Origin: Zea mays | Taxonomy: Eukaryota; Streptophyta; Magnoliopsida; Poales; Poaceae | Direction of reading: 5' to 3' | DNA: 64,000 nucleotides | Assembly (NCBI RefSeq): GCF_902167145.1 | Contig: NC_050096.1 | Location: 161,075,825 to 161,139,824 of the forward strand | Shown: piece after piece, positions 10,278-22,807 of the stretch | Position numbering within the stretch: the stretch's first letter is position 1 | Layout of the letters: every line of letters begins with the position of its first letter | Made by a program: the position numbers and the translations under genes | The notes under the pieces: model-generated | Database searches by the model: none | Seen by the model: only the letters and a program-made list of their open reading frames with translations | What the model was told of the DNA's origin: nothing

Positions 10278-13200
10278 TGTGGCAGAACCACCCGAATTAT
10301 TCCAGCTTAAGTGCCTAAGTCACGCCTCAGGGGCCGTAACACACTTAAATCGGAATAACCCGTCAGTCCCTCAGATCTAGTCTGATAGAGCCACTTAACC
10401 AGGATCAAATTCCACAATCTCACTCGAAGGTGAGTCACAGAAGAAATACAATAAAACAGGAAACCTCAAATTAAGTACGGAGTTATTACATAAATCGGAG
10501 TTTTTGGAGTAGCAAATAAAGTTCACAAATTAAAGTGCAGCGGATAATCGATGTCGTCGGTAACGAGGAAATGGGCAAGGCCTAGCCCACTACTCCTCAT
10601 GCTCCTCTCCTGCCGGAGCAACATCCCACTCGACCGTCCAACCCGGTGGCAGGGTGGTAGGCCAAGTCACACCATCAACTACATCCTGCATGGTACCTGC
10701 AAAAATGGTGCCACAAGCAAGGCTGAGTATACTAATACTCAGCTAGACTTAACCGGTGTGAGGAGTCTACTCCTCTACCTCTAGACTATGCAGCTGTTTG
10801 GCTGAGGGGTTTGGTTTGCCAAAAGCACTAGCTGTTTCTAAAATCAACTTTTAGCTTTTCAATTTCTACCATCATTAACTTAGCTAGATTGGCTCCTTCT
10901 AAGCATACATGGTAACAAGCAATTAGTTCAATCAACAAGTTATCTCATGTAATCCACATTTCACTTCTTACTCGATGCAGTACAAGGAATCAAGCAGTCT
11001 CATTAGCTGCGAGAAGCAGACGATTCGAATCGAGTTTTAACCTTGCAAGGTAAACCTAAACACACGGCATGTCAGGGCACTCTGACCCCGCACATGACAA
11101 CCGTCCCCATCGATTCCCCGTTCGCGTCCAGGCCTCACCGCCTTGGCATACAATGCTCCACTGACCCCGGCTGCCGCCGTGCAGTGACCGCACTTGTACC
11201 CACCATAGCTAGCATGGGAGACCCTGTCTCAGGTCGCATGAGGGATAAAGTCCGCGCCCGGCTTCACTCAGGTACTAGGTTTACCGGTTACCATTTTTCC
11301 CGGCATGTGTTTAGTACATTCAAAAGCTTGACTCAGGTATCCACACATTAATCCTTAATTCATTTTTCCCGTCTCATGGACAAGGCATCCTCCCTGGATC
11401 CAAATCCATAGACCAACATATATCCCATTATCAAGATGAATACAATCAATTCCTGACCTCGCGCGAGTGCTAGAAAAATCACTCGACTTCTACCGAGATC
11501 CTGATTAGCAAGCAGCTACTCGACCTAGAATACTAGTATTCATCTCAAAAAGGAGTCCTAAGTTCATGCAACTAGGGGTTTCAAGCAACTCCTACACTTA
11601 AGTGCACATTACAGTCCTACAAGCATTAAGTGTAGTAAAGTAGCATATATTAACATGGTTATGCATAAAACCGGGGCTTGCCTTCAATTGCTGGGGCTGC
11701 GGGGAGATCCTCAATAGCAGCCTCTGAAGCCTGCTCCTGGTCCTCCTCTTGGACAGGTCCTTGCTCGGGGATGAGCACGTACTCTCCGTCGGCAAGATTA
11801 CAATCTAATGAATGCAATGCGTTAGATACATGCATGATATGATATGTGCTTTAGAATTTACAACTTAAAGATGTATGGTCTTTTTGAATTTAAACAAGTT
11901 AACCTTTCTTATGTAAAACCCTTTAGTGGTATACTTGGTAAATTGGGTTAGTTTTAATGGGATGAGGTTTATTCCTTCTTCTCTTTTCTTTTATTCTCTT
12001 TAATGTTTTGGAGTAGGTTTGAACTACAAGTTGCTTTTATAGAATTCCAAAAATTCTGCAAAAATTACAGTGGCTTGTTACTGGTGTATGATTCTCTGTC
12101 TCAAAATTTGGGGTTCAGAAAGTGAATGGTTTTCTCTGGACAAAATTGCCAAATCTTAAGGCAGAAGGGGTACTTTGAACTACAACTATTATTTAACAGT
12201 GGGTAATTCTTTAAAACTTATTTTTGCTGGCTTTTAGGTGTCATAACATGACTTGATACAAATTTCTAGTCATTAATACCTTTTAATTCTTTTCCTATGG
12301 TTTTCTTAAGGTTTCTAGCCAAAGGGGTGCTTTCTACTACCACTATGTTTGAAAAACATCAAACAACAGAGTTCTTATTTTTCTTAGCTAGTATTTTGTG
12401 CAAGAGCAGTCATTCTGGAGTTTGGCTTCCTTTTGCCTAAGGGAAGGGGTGGTTTGCATTATTTGAGCTAAATGGCCTTTCTCACAACTTACTAGCAAAA
12501 GGCATGGGTTCACTTCTTTTTCATGGGTTTGTATTTTTCTCTGGTGGTTTATCTCATCATGGACTTAGCAAATTTTTGGTTGCCCATTATCTCATTATTT
12601 GAGGTTGTTTATGATTTATTGGGAAAATGCCTTATTACCACTTTGTATTTATTTTCCTTACTTAAAAAGTTAGGCTGGGGTGCTCTGTATTTTTGTAGTG
12701 GGGCTCTGGTGGTTATAAGTTCACTGGATTTTTGTTAACCACTTTGGTTATGGTTTTGCAATTTTAATAATTGATTTTCAGTCCACATAAGGCTGATTAA
12801 AGCATCTTAATTAGAAATTGGTCCTAATTAATGGTCTCTGCATTTTTCCTAGGTTCTTTGTTGCATAAGTAAACTAGGAAAAATATTACTAATCACTGTT
12901 CAACATTTTCTAATGCTTTTCTGATTTTCTCTAAGTTGTGGACAACATGGCTTTAAATGAATAACTACATCATAATCTCTAATGCTGGGGATTCTACTAT
13001 TTTTAAACAATGTCTAATTAGGGTATAAGCATCTACAAAATTTCTTAAGCTCAGCACAAAAGAAAAACTAATTTTCCTTAATTAAACAAGGTTTAGGGGG
13101 TTTCTGTTTTTAATTTTAAGCTCTAAAATTTAGAACAGAAAGCATATGGTTCAATAATTTTAAACGATAGATCATAATATTCCAGAGCTAGCAAAATTGG

Positions 13201-14880
13201 TTTGACAGCTTTTCATTAAGATTTCATCAAGTTATGAATTTTCTAAGTTCTTTGGTTATTTAAAAAGAATAACAGAATTGATAAAAGGGAAAAACCACTT
13301 TGCACTGGGGTCCCTGGCGGTTTTTCTAAGTTTTCCTCGCGAATCAGTCCTTAGGTTACTATTCATATGAGTCGCTGACATTACAGAAAACCCCTCGGGT
13401 TCTACAGATCCTAACCCGAGGTCCTTCTTCTACCTCAAACAGTAGCCGCGGCGAAGAAAAGGGCGGAGGGGCTCACCGGCGGCGAGACTGTTCCGGTGAA
13501 GTGGTCGAGGGCGAAGGGGAGGTCGCGGGGATCACAACGGTGTGCGGAACGTCAACGGAGATGGCCGGAGTTGGTCGGTCCACGCGCGCAGGCGGGGATG
13601 CTCGTCGGCGGCGAGGAGACCGGCCTGGTCACGGCGAGATAGTTCAATCAAATGGGTCAGGGAGATCCACGGGATGCCAGAGAAGACATGAGCGAAAGGA
13701 ATTGGGCGAAGACTCACTGGATAGCTCGGTCCACGCGCGGCGGCGGAAGACCGAAGTCCGGTGAGGTTGATCTCGGGCCTCCGGTGAAGTCCGGTCGGGT
13801 CCGAGGGCTTGGCGAGCTTCACGGGCTACTGGCGGAGCTAGCCGAAGCACAGGTTGGGCTGGAGGGCGGCTGGAGTGGGCTGGCCACGGCGGCCGTAGCT
13901 CTGGCGGCAATGGCGGGCGGAAATACGCTCGCCGGAGCTAAGGAACGGTGGCTGGCCGATGAGGGTGAGTGCGGGGCGAAGAGAGGTGCGCCCGGGGAAG
14001 CTTTATAGGCGCGGGCGGGCACGGCCGAGGGCGTGGGCGCGCGGCGGACTTGACCGGACGCCGGGGCGAGCGCGCGCGCGGGTTGGGCGAGCTCTGGCGT
14101 GCCGACCAGGGTCGAACACGTGTGCCCGTGCGTTCTGCCCAAGCTCTGGCGCGTGTGGTCGCTCATCCGAGCCTGCTCTCGCCTGGGTCAGTGCACAAAA
14201 CCTCTTCTCCTCCCTACAAGCTACCATTCTTGTGTGGAGGTCATAGGATTTTGCCTACTGGTTGCAGAGATATGGAGCCAGGAAATCTGGTCTATCTCCC
14301 TGCCCAAACCCGAGGCAAATCCCAAGTTTTGTCGTGTCTAGGGCTCGCGTCCCAATGCCATCTTCTGGCACACGACAGAGGGGTTAGTTAGACACAAATT
14401 TGTCAATGGGGCCATTAGGATTCGAGTTAGGGATCAAGGTGAACATCCCTGATCTTTGGCTCAAGGTCTGAATTTCAGAATTCTGAAATTCAGAATTCCC
14501 AATGAGTCCCAACAAAAGAAGCTTGATTTGGGGGTTTTCTTGAATTATTTTGGTTAAGCTTTCTCAATCTATCTTGTTGCTTATCAAATATACTTTAACT
14601 TATATTATTGGCTCAACTCAAAATTTTAAACTTTTCATTCCCTTTTGCTTATTTTCTTGAATTTTGTTCATGGGGTTCACTTAGAGTTCTTAATTAGGGT
14701 TGCACATTCTTATCTTTTCAAGGACTCAATTGTTTTGATCATGACACTTTTAAACATATACTTGGTGAATTCTTTGTCACTTAAGTTATTTTGATGCTCA
14801 TGCTTACTTTGGTTCACAGGAAGTAATGGCTCTTGGTGTGGCTTTTTAAGAGAAACCCTAGGTGACACTGGGGTGTCACA
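10278..14880 (-). repeat. 5' LTR of the chromovirus (complete, 4603 bp)
   Basis: On the plus strand it starts TGTGGCAG and ends GTGTCACA. In element sense it begins with an inverted repeat, TGTGACACC...GGTGTCACA. It contains a promoter (14001-14009), a GC-rich segment about 13440-13975 that would form the start of the transcript, an AT-rich intron-like segment 11805-13476, and a short acidic coding-like stretch that reads on from 11804 down to about 11670 (EYVLIPEQGP...EGKPRFYA then stop). Confidence 0.93.
14001..14009 (-). promoter_or_regulatory. TATA box of the chromovirus 5' LTR
   Basis: The minus strand reads CCTATAAAG at the edge of a GC-rich segment. Transcription would start about 25-30 bp downstream, near 13972, giving U3 of about 0.9 kb and a very long R-U5. 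The identical motif is at 3204-3212 in the other LTR. Confidence 0.6.
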
Positions 14881-14885
14881 GTGAT
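14881..14885. repeat. Presumed target-site duplication GTGAT (right copy)
   Basis: These are the five bases directly after the chromovirus 5' LTR. The partner copy lies left of the window and cannot be checked. Confidence 0.5.
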
Positions 14886-17669
14886 CCCTTTCCAGCCTGG
14901 GTTGTACAGACCTGATCTTCACTACCGAGGTGAATGGCCAGGGATACACTACATAGCCTTTACAAAGACTCCCCTGATGCATAGCTGCTCGTTAGGTTTC
15001 GCCAGTCGTATAAGCGCAGTACACCTCCCCAAGGTGGGTGACTAACAAAAACAAATCGAAAGAACCTCTGCACCCCAACCTTGGCAGAGCGAGCACTACG
15101 CCCCGGCCCCCATTGACGACCCTTCGGCAAAGCCAACTACACCCCTAGGTTCATCTAATTAATCAGCTAAGGGCATCCCATTCCACCCTCATGGTTGTAC
15201 TGTTATCCCGGGTGGTCACTCCACGAACAGGTCCTTACAGAGAGGTACTCAGGAAAAAGGCTTGATCCCCCTAAGGTATCACAAGATCATCCACATAATC
15301 AGGATAACAGTATCATATCATAAATGTTCACATCATGTTCATTGACTAAGTTAAGGCAATAGCAACATGCTAACCATGATAACCCTAAAGGTAAACAAGG
15401 ATAAGGTAAATACAGACTAGTCAATCCTTAGGTTTCATAAAGTAATGCGAGACAGTGAATTCTAAAGTAAGTAGGACATAATAGGTCAGAGGACACTTGC
15501 CTTCACCAGGTTGTTGCTCAGGGAGGTCTCCAGCAACACACTCAGGAACCTCGGACTGCTCGTTGTCTAAATAAAGCGAGCATGCATTCAATACATTTGG
15601 AAAGTACAAATGAACAGCACACCAAACATGTACAAACATAGGAATATATCTCAAAAGGCACAATACTACATAAGGGATAATGGGTTCAAAGTATAACATA
15701 AACTATAACATAAACCAACTTCATTTGGAAATAGTTTATTACTTCTCTAAGTGTTACTCACAAATACATAGCATAGTTCAATTTATTTTATTGTGACCTA
15801 AAAATTAGAACATAGATGAATTCATGTAATACACATTATTAATCTTACAAGATTAAATATGCTTTAATCTCTAGGATTTCCCCTTTTTATTTTATTAAAT
15901 AAACAAATCTAAACATATACTAGTTCATAGTTAACCATAAAATTAGAAAACACAGAATGTAAGTGGAACTAATTTATTTAAACAGAGAATAATTCTATGA
16001 ACATTTTGCAATTTGAATCACTAAATTTGGAGTTCATATGTAAAAGATATGAAATAAACAAGTTTAGGAGTTGAAATACAAAATTAAGCCCTACTGTGTA
16101 ATTATTTAAAAGGATAGGGTCTGTTTGTAATAACTCAGGGACCTGCATGTAAAGTCTAAGGACGGCGGGTTCTATTCACAGAAAGCCGAGGGGGTCTTAA
16201 GCAAATCGACCACCGCGAAAGGGTATCCTGGCTTCTCGGCCTTCCAATCGGGAACGGACGCCCGAGATTAGAAGCGACCGCACGGGATCGGACGCGAGGG
16301 CTGACCGACGGGTCCCACGCGTCAGCGGCCCGGGTATCCTCGGTGCGGGACGCGAGTGCGGGCGCTCCCTGGTGGGCGGGGCCCACGGGTCGGCGACTCG
16401 GACCAACAGGGGGGAAACGGCGAGAGCCTGACAAACAGGGCCATAGGGAGGTCGAGCCCGCTAGTCAGCGGTGGAGGGCACGCGCAGGCGCGATATCGCG
16501 GGTGTGTGCTGACAGACGAGGCCCTCCAGGCAGTGACCAAGAGTGGGGAAAGATAGGGGGAGGCTGACGGGCGGGTCCTCCTTGTCAAGACCGCTGTCTA
16601 CCTCGGCAGTGCGCATGGCGCGAGCACCATGGCTGGAGCCGGTGACTCCGCGTGGGCGAACAGGGCACGGGGCGGCTGCGGTTGGCCGGGCGGACTCGGT
16701 TCGATGGTGCGGGACCAGAACCGATGATCACCGGCGACTAATTGATGGAACAGAGGAAATGGGGGAGAGAGAAGAGAAAGTTCGGCGGGGAAATTCACCT
16801 CGGGTGGAGCAGGGATGAGGACGAGGCTAGGCGTAATGGTGGCAGAGCACGATCGCGGACGGCGGCCGAGCTCTACCGGCGACGAATTCGGGCGCAGGAG
16901 GCCTGGCGATGGGGAAGCTCCGGTGGGCTTGAAGAACCAGCGCGCGTAGCTCGGGTGAGTGGGCAGAGGTGAAATGAGCGAGGCAGGGGGGAAGTGGGGT
17001 GTGCGGGGACTTGTAGAGGGGGTCAGGGTGCCGGATTGGAGCTGGGTGGCGACGTGGGCGCGGCAATCTCGACGTACATGCGCGCGGTCCGTGCAGGCGA
17101 GCGGTTGAAGGAGGAGGGGGGATTGGCGAGCGGGGCCCACGGGACAGCGGCACAGATGCGCGAGCGCATAACGGGCCGAAGCGCCGACAGGGCAACCCCA
17201 CCGAACAGCGAGAGGGAGAAAGGGAAGAGGGGCGCGGGTCGGCGCCGACAGGCGGGGCCCACCTGTCCGAGACCGAAGGCACGCGGGCGAAGCTGGGCTT
17301 AGTGGGCCGTCTGGGCTGCTTTCTCTTTTTCTTTTTCTCTAGCTTTTCTAATTCCTTTTCTATTTCTTTTCTCTAGGGTTTTCAAATCCAAATTCAAACT
17401 AGGTATCAAATTCAAATAAATTCAAACTTGTGCAACACTTCAAAGAATATTTTAAGTTCAGCATGATACAACATGTCATGACTCATAATGTTTTGGCAAA
17501 AATAAATAATTAAATCCCCCTAACTTTAAGCTATTTTTACTCAAAAGGGAAAAAGGGAGAGAGAACCTAGAGAGAGATAAAACCTAGAGTGAGAGAGAGA
17601 GAAGAGTAACACATGAATTTGGGTGATAATTATAAAGAAATTTTATACCCCCAAATTCAGGGTGTTACA
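14886..17669 (-). repeat. Partial long LTR of a second gypsy family (TGTAACACCC type)
   Basis: On the minus strand the LTR begins TGTAACACCCTGAATTTGGG at 17669. It runs down to the point where the chromovirus interrupts it. The interval 14890-15420 is a diverged reverse complement of 34240-34840 in the solo LTR (shared blocks around CACCCGGGATAACAGT and AACCTAACGGGC-like sequence), so both belong to related families with LTRs near 5 kb. It holds a GC-rich stretch (16150-17300), an AT-rich stretch (15700-16140) and a coding-like acidic segment starting at 15566 (DNEQSEVPECVAGDLPEQ...GEGK). Whether this is a solo LTR or one end of a full element cannot be seen. Many small ORFs in the GC-rich part are not supported as genes. 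Confidence 0.8.
17592..17605. repeat. GA-rich simple repeat
   Basis: A short (GA)n run lies close to the start of the TGTAACACCC LTR. Confidence 0.6.
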
Positions 17670-18269
17670 GATGATCACCTTGCCATGATTAAGAAACAAA
17701 ATGATCATATAGCTAAATTAGATGCTAAAATTTCCGAGCATGAACTCGAAAATGAAAATTTTCAATTTGCTTGTATCATGCTCTATAATGGGAGACACCC
17801 TGGCATTAAGGATGGCATTGGTTTCCAACAGGGGAGCAATGTCAAGTTTAATGCCCCTAAAAAATTATCTAACTTTGTAAAGGGCAAGGCTCCCATGGTT
17901 CAGGATAATGAAGGCTATATTTTATACCCTGCAAACTATCTCGAACACAAAATTAGGAAGATTCATGCTAGGAAACCTCATAATGTTTCTCACCATGCAT
18001 TCATGTATAAAAATGAGGCTTCTAGCTCTAGGCATACCACACATGTTAAAATGCATAGAATGAAAATTCCTGCTGCATCAAATGAGCATAATGTTTCATT
18101 TAAGACTTTTGATGCATATTATGTTTTAACTAACAAATCAGGCAAAATAGTTGTCAAATATGTTGGGGGCAAACACAAGAGTTCAAAGACTTGTGTTTGG
18201 GTACCCAAGGTGCTTGTTTCTAACGTCAAAACACCCAAGACTGTTTGGGTACCTAAGAACAAGGCCTAA
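17670..18269 (+). pseudogene. Sirevirus gag, C-terminal part
   Basis: The frame enters from the adjoining LTR, so the apparent ATG at 17613 is not the true start. Residues from DDHLAMIKK onward match the Opie/Ji gag: a short helical region, KFNAPKKLSNFVKGKAPMV, ILYPANY, ASSSRHTTHVKM, SFKTFDAYYVLTNKSGK, and two tryptophan-valine-proline repeats before the stop. The usual CCHC knuckle and the N-terminus lie upstream, outside the window. The stop after KNKA fits the gag stop of this lineage, with pol following. Confidence 0.85.
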
Positions 18270-18273
18270 ATTT

Positions 18274-21200
18274 GTTTTGTAGGTTTATGCATCCGGTTGT
18301 TCAAGTTGGATAATCGATAGCGGGTGCACAAACCACATGACAGGGGAGAAAAGAATGTTCTCCTCCTATGAGAAAAATGAAGATCCCCAACGAGCTATCA
18401 CATTCGTGGATGGAAATCAAGGTTTGGTAAAATTGCTATATCTCCTGACCATTCTATTTCCAATGTTTTTCTTGTAGATTCTTTAGATTACAACTTGCTT
18501 TCTATTTCTCAATTATGTAAAATGGGCTACAACTGTCTATTTACTGACCATTCTATTTCCAATGCTTTAGAAGAAGTAATCATTCAATAGCCTTCAAGGG
18601 AGTGCTAGAGGGTCAGCTATACTTAGTTGATTTTAATCAAGCTGAACTAGACACTTGCTTTATTGCTAAGACTAACATGGGTTGGCTTTGGCATCATCGA
18701 CTAGTACATGTTAGGATGAAGAATCTTCATAAGCTTCTAAAGGGAGAGCACATTTAAGGACTAACCAATGTTCATTTTGAGAAAGACAGGGTTTGTAGCG
18801 CATGCCAAGCAGGAAAGCAGGTTGGTGCTCATCATCCACACAAGAACATCATGACCACTGACAGGCCGCTCTAACTACTCCACATGGACCTATTCGGCCC
18901 GATCGCTTACATAAGCATCGGCGAGAGTAAGTATTGTCTAGTTATTGTGGATGATTATTCTCGCTTCACTTGGGTGTTCTTTTTGCAGGAAAAATCACAA
19001 ACCCAAGATACATTAAATGGATTCTTAAGACGGGCTCAAAATGAGTTCGGGTTAAGGATAAAAAAGATAAGAAGCGATAATGGGACGGAGTTCAAGAACT
19101 CTCAAATCGAAGGCTTTCTTGAGGAGTAGGGCATCAAGCATGAGTTCTCTTCTCCCTACACACCTCTACAAAATGGTGTAGTGGAGAGGAAGAATAGAAC
19201 TCTACTAGATATGGCAATGACCATGCTTGATGAGTACAAGACACCGAACCGGTTTTGGGTGGAAGCAATCAACACTGCTTGCTACTCTATCAACCGGTTA
19301 TATCTTCACCGAATCCTCAAGAAGACATCATATGAACTCCTTACTGGTAAAAAGCCCAATGTTTCATATTTTAGAGTCTTTGGGAGTAAATGCTTTATTC
19401 TAATTAAAAGAGGTAGAAAATCTAAACTTGCTCCTAAGGTTGTAGAAGGCTTTTTACTTGGTTATGACTCAAACACAAGGGCATGTAGAGTCTTCAACAA
19501 ATCCTTTGGATTAGTTGAGGTTTCTTGTGACATTGTGTTTGATGAGACTAATGGCTCCCAAGTGGAGCAAGTTGATCTTGATGAATTAGATGATGAAGAG
19601 GCTCTGTGCATTGCGCTAAGGAACATGTCTATTGGAGATGTGTGTCCTAAGGAATCTGAAGAGCCTCCACAAGCGCAAGATCAACCGTCATCTTCCAACC
19701 AAGCATCTCCACCAACTCAAGACAAGGATCAGGCCCAAGATGATGAAAACGAAGATCAAGAAGATGAGCCACCTCAAGAGGAGGACAATGATCAAAGGGG
19801 AGATGAAGATAATGAAGACAAGGAAGATGATCAAGAAGTTCAGGGTCAAAGACCGCCACACCCAAGAGTTCACCAAGCAATTCAACGAGATCACCATGTC
19901 AACTCCATACTTGGTGACATTCATAAGGGGGAGGAGCTCAACAACTTCACAAGGAATGAGGTATGGCATTTAGTTCCATGCCCTAATCAAAATATTGTAG
20001 GTACCAAGTGGGTATTCCGCAACAAGCAAGATGAGCATGGTGTGGTGACAAGAAACAAAGCCCGACTTGTGGCCAAAGGTTATTCACAAGTCGAAGGTTT
20101 GGATTTTGATGAAACTTATGCACCCGTAGCTAGGCTTGAGTCAATTTGTATATTACTTGCCTATGCTACTTACCATGGCTTTAAGCTCTATCAAATGGAC
20201 GTGAAAAGTGTCTTCCTCAATGGACCTATCAAGGAAGATGTCTACATTGAGCAACCTTCCGGCTTTGAAGATAGTGAGTACCCTAACCATGTGTATAAAC
20301 TCTCAAAAGCGCTTTATGGGCTCAAGCAAGCCCCAAGAGCATGGTATGAATGTCTGCGAGATTTTCTTATCACTAATGGCTTCAAAGTCGGCAAAGCCGA
20401 TCCTACTCTCTTTACTAAAACTGTTGCAAAAGACTTGTTTGTATGCCAAATTTATGTTGATGATATTATATTTGGGTCTACTAACAAGTCAACTTGTGAA
20501 GAGTTTAGTAGGACCATGATACAGAAATTCGAGATGTCTATGATGGGGGAGTTGAAGTATTTACTTGGATTCCAAATCAAGCAACTCCAAGATGGCACCT
20601 TCATCAGCCAAACAAAGTACAATCAAGACATACTTAAGAAGTTTGGAATGAAGGATGGCAAACCCATCAAGACACCCATGGGAACCAATGGTCATCTCGA
20701 CCTCGACATGGGAGGTAAATCCGTAGATCAAAAAGTATATCGGTCGATGATAGGATCTTTACTCTACTTATGTGCATCTCGGCCAGATATTATGCTTTCT
20801 GTATGCATGTGTGCAAGGTTCCAGGTCGATCCTAAGGAAGTTCACCTTAGGGCCGTGAAGAGAATCATGAGATATTTAGTTTACACTCCTAAGTTTGGGC
20901 TTTGGTACCCCAAGGGATCCACTTTTGATTTAATAGGATATTCTGATGCCGATTGGGCAGGGTGTAAAATTGATAGGAAGAGCACATCAGGAACTTGTCA
21001 GTTTCTGGGGAGATCCCTGGTGTCATGAGCTTCAAAGAAACAAAACTAAGTAGCTCTTTCCACCGTCGAAGCCGAGTACATTGCCGCAGGCCATTGCTGT
21101 GCGTAATTACTTTGGATAAGGCAAACCCTAAGGGACTATGGCTACAAATTGAGCAACGTCCCTCTCCTATGTGACAATGAGAGTGCTATCCACATGGCGG

Positions 21201-21406
21201 ATAATCCCGTTGAACACAGCCGCACTAAGCACATAGACATTCGGTATCACTTTTCGAGAGATCACCAACAAAGGGGGGATATCGAAATAGCTTATGTAAA
21301 CACCAAAAATCAATTAGCTGATATCTTTACCAAGCCATTAGATGAGAAAACCTTTAGCAAACTTAGGAATGAGCTAAATATACTTGATTCTCGGAATTTT
21401 GATTGA
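18274..21406 (+). pseudogene. Sirevirus pol (protease, integrase, RT, RNase H), broken
   Basis: The protease motif DSGCTNHMTG is at about 18316-18345. The integrase zinc region is frameshifted (about 18440-18880). The integrase core has SDNGTEF and then [15 protein letters not shown], split by a TAG at 19127-19129. An acidic Gln/Asp/Glu-rich linker lies at about 19580-19850. RT runs from [12 protein letters not shown] sequence through [12 protein letters not shown] and the catalytic [11 protein letters not shown] (about 20445-20475). RNase H has GYSDADWAG, a TGA at 21026-21028, VEAEYIAAG, and KHIDIRYHF with QLADIFTKPL near the end. At least five further stops or indels are visible, so it cannot encode a working polyprotein. 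The last stop is at 21404-21406. Confidence 0.92.
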
Positions 21407-21448
21407 AGGAATGAGCTAAATATACTTGATTCTCGGAATTTTGATTGA
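21365..21448. repeat. 42-bp tandem duplication at the pol stop
   Basis: The 42-bp unit beginning AGGAATGAGCTAAATATACT at 21365-21406 is repeated exactly at 21407-21448, duplicating the last codons and the stop of pol. Confidence 0.9.
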
Positions 21449-22213
21449 AACATTGCACACATAGCTCATTTATATACCTTTGATCATGTCTCTTTCACCT
21501 GGTACAAATGCATATTTCTTGTTATCCTTGTGCCAAGTCTACGACTAATGTGTTTCCAAGTTTATTTCTATACTAAGTCGTAGATTGAAAGGGAAATAGA
21601 GTCTTCGGCGAAGACAAGGCTTCCACTCAACTCTAACGTATCATTTACCCTTCGTCGTCACTCCACAAATCTCTCAAATTGGTATAATCCTTCACTCATA
21701 TTTCTTTCATCAATGGGGGACAAAATATTCAAAGGCCTCTCAAGGTCTCCGTTTTGGCGCTTAATGCCAAAGGGGGAGAAAATATTAAACCCAAAGCAAA
21801 AGGACCGCACCACCACAATTTCAAAAAAAAATTGAAATGAAGTTTTAATTGATATTTTCACATTTGTATCTATGTAAATGAAAATTTATCAATTGTATCT
21901 AATTTACAATTAATCCTTAAATTGGTATCTTTAAAGGTCAAAATTTCAAATTGGAATCTATTTCAAAAACCCTCTTGAAAGCTAAGAGGAGAATTTTCAT
22001 TGAGGGGGAGTTTTATTTAGTCAAAGGAAAAGCATTTGAAACAGGGGAGAAATTTCAAATCTTGAAAATGCTTCTTGCAACCTTATTCATATAGCTTTGA
22101 CTATTTGCAAAAGACTTTGAAAAGATTTTCCAAGAGGATTTGCAAAAACAAAACAAGTGGTGCAAATGTGGTCCAAAATGTTAAATAAAAGAAAAGCAAG
22201 TCATTCAAATTTA
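21449..22213 (+). other. Sirevirus 3' non-coding region with repeated polypurine tracts
   Basis: No gene is seen. Several A/G-rich tracts with GGGGGAG or similar occur (around 21712, 21770 and 22000). Multiple PPT-like tracts before the 3' LTR are a known Sirevirus trait. Confidence 0.6.
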
Positions 22214-22218
22214 GTGAG
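22214..22218. repeat. Target-site duplication GTGAG (left)
   Basis: GTGAG precedes the Grande-like element and is repeated at 48680-48684 after it. Confidence 0.93.
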
Positions 22219-22807
22219 TGTTGGGGACTTGTTCTCAAATGCTATGAGTCAAGAACAAGGCAACACAAAGTATTAAATGTTAATGTCCTTCGTCTATCGA
22301 AGCAGTATTTCCCTTAGGATATAATGATCTTCGGATGAAGGTCATGAAGGACGTACCTTCATCATCATGGTATAAGAAAATGAAAGGCGAAACATATGAA
22401 ATATGGAAGATAACATGAACAAACATATAATATCATCCATATGTCTTCATTATATAAACTTGGATATTTAAATACGGTATTTAATTACATTTATACCTTC
22501 GGCTTGACAGAAAGCAAAAATCCAAGTGTTGCACACGAGCGAATACAAGATAGCGTGAATAGTACAGGGGTACTGTTCATCTATTTATAGGCACAGGACG
22601 CAGCCTGTGAGAAATTACATTCATGCCCTTTACAAAGGTTTACAATCATAATACAAGTTATCACGGGCCGATTGATCATTTCATCTTTAAGTCGGTGCAT
22701 TTGGAAATGTACTCCGAAGCTCTCTGATTGATAGCTTCGGCTTTGTGTCAATCTTCCGAAGGTGTTTCTTCTTATGGGACCTTCAGCGACGAAGCAGGCC
22801 CCCAACA
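22219..22807 (-). repeat. 3' LTR of the Grande-like element
   Basis: It is bounded by TGTTGGGG and CCCCCAACA and aligns without visible gaps to 48091-48679. Confidence 0.95.

Larger units (their letters stand above)
1..14880 (-). mobile_element. Ty3/gypsy chromovirus (Tekay/Del-like), left end outside window
   Basis: Two direct repeats (1-4083 and 10278-14880) flank a minus-strand gag-pol with a C-terminal chromodomain. A PBS matching initiator Met tRNA lies beside the right repeat and a polypurine tract beside the left one, so the right repeat is the 5' LTR. The full LTR is 4603 bp, starting TGTGACACC in element sense and ending in CA. The left copy lacks about 520 bp because the window begins inside it. 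By eye I count about 12 substitutions and one indel over the shared 4.08 kb, roughly 0.3%, so the insertion is young (about 0.1 Myr at the commonly assumed 1.3e-8 per site per year). The bases after the right end, GTGAT, are the presumed target duplication. Chromodomain order and gag type fit the Tekay/Del clade; the exact maize family is uncertain. Confidence 0.93.

Noticed and set aside
16156..17302. Cluster of ORFs on both strands in the partial LTR
   Set aside because: GC-rich LTR segment with mutually overlapping frames and no recognisable motif.
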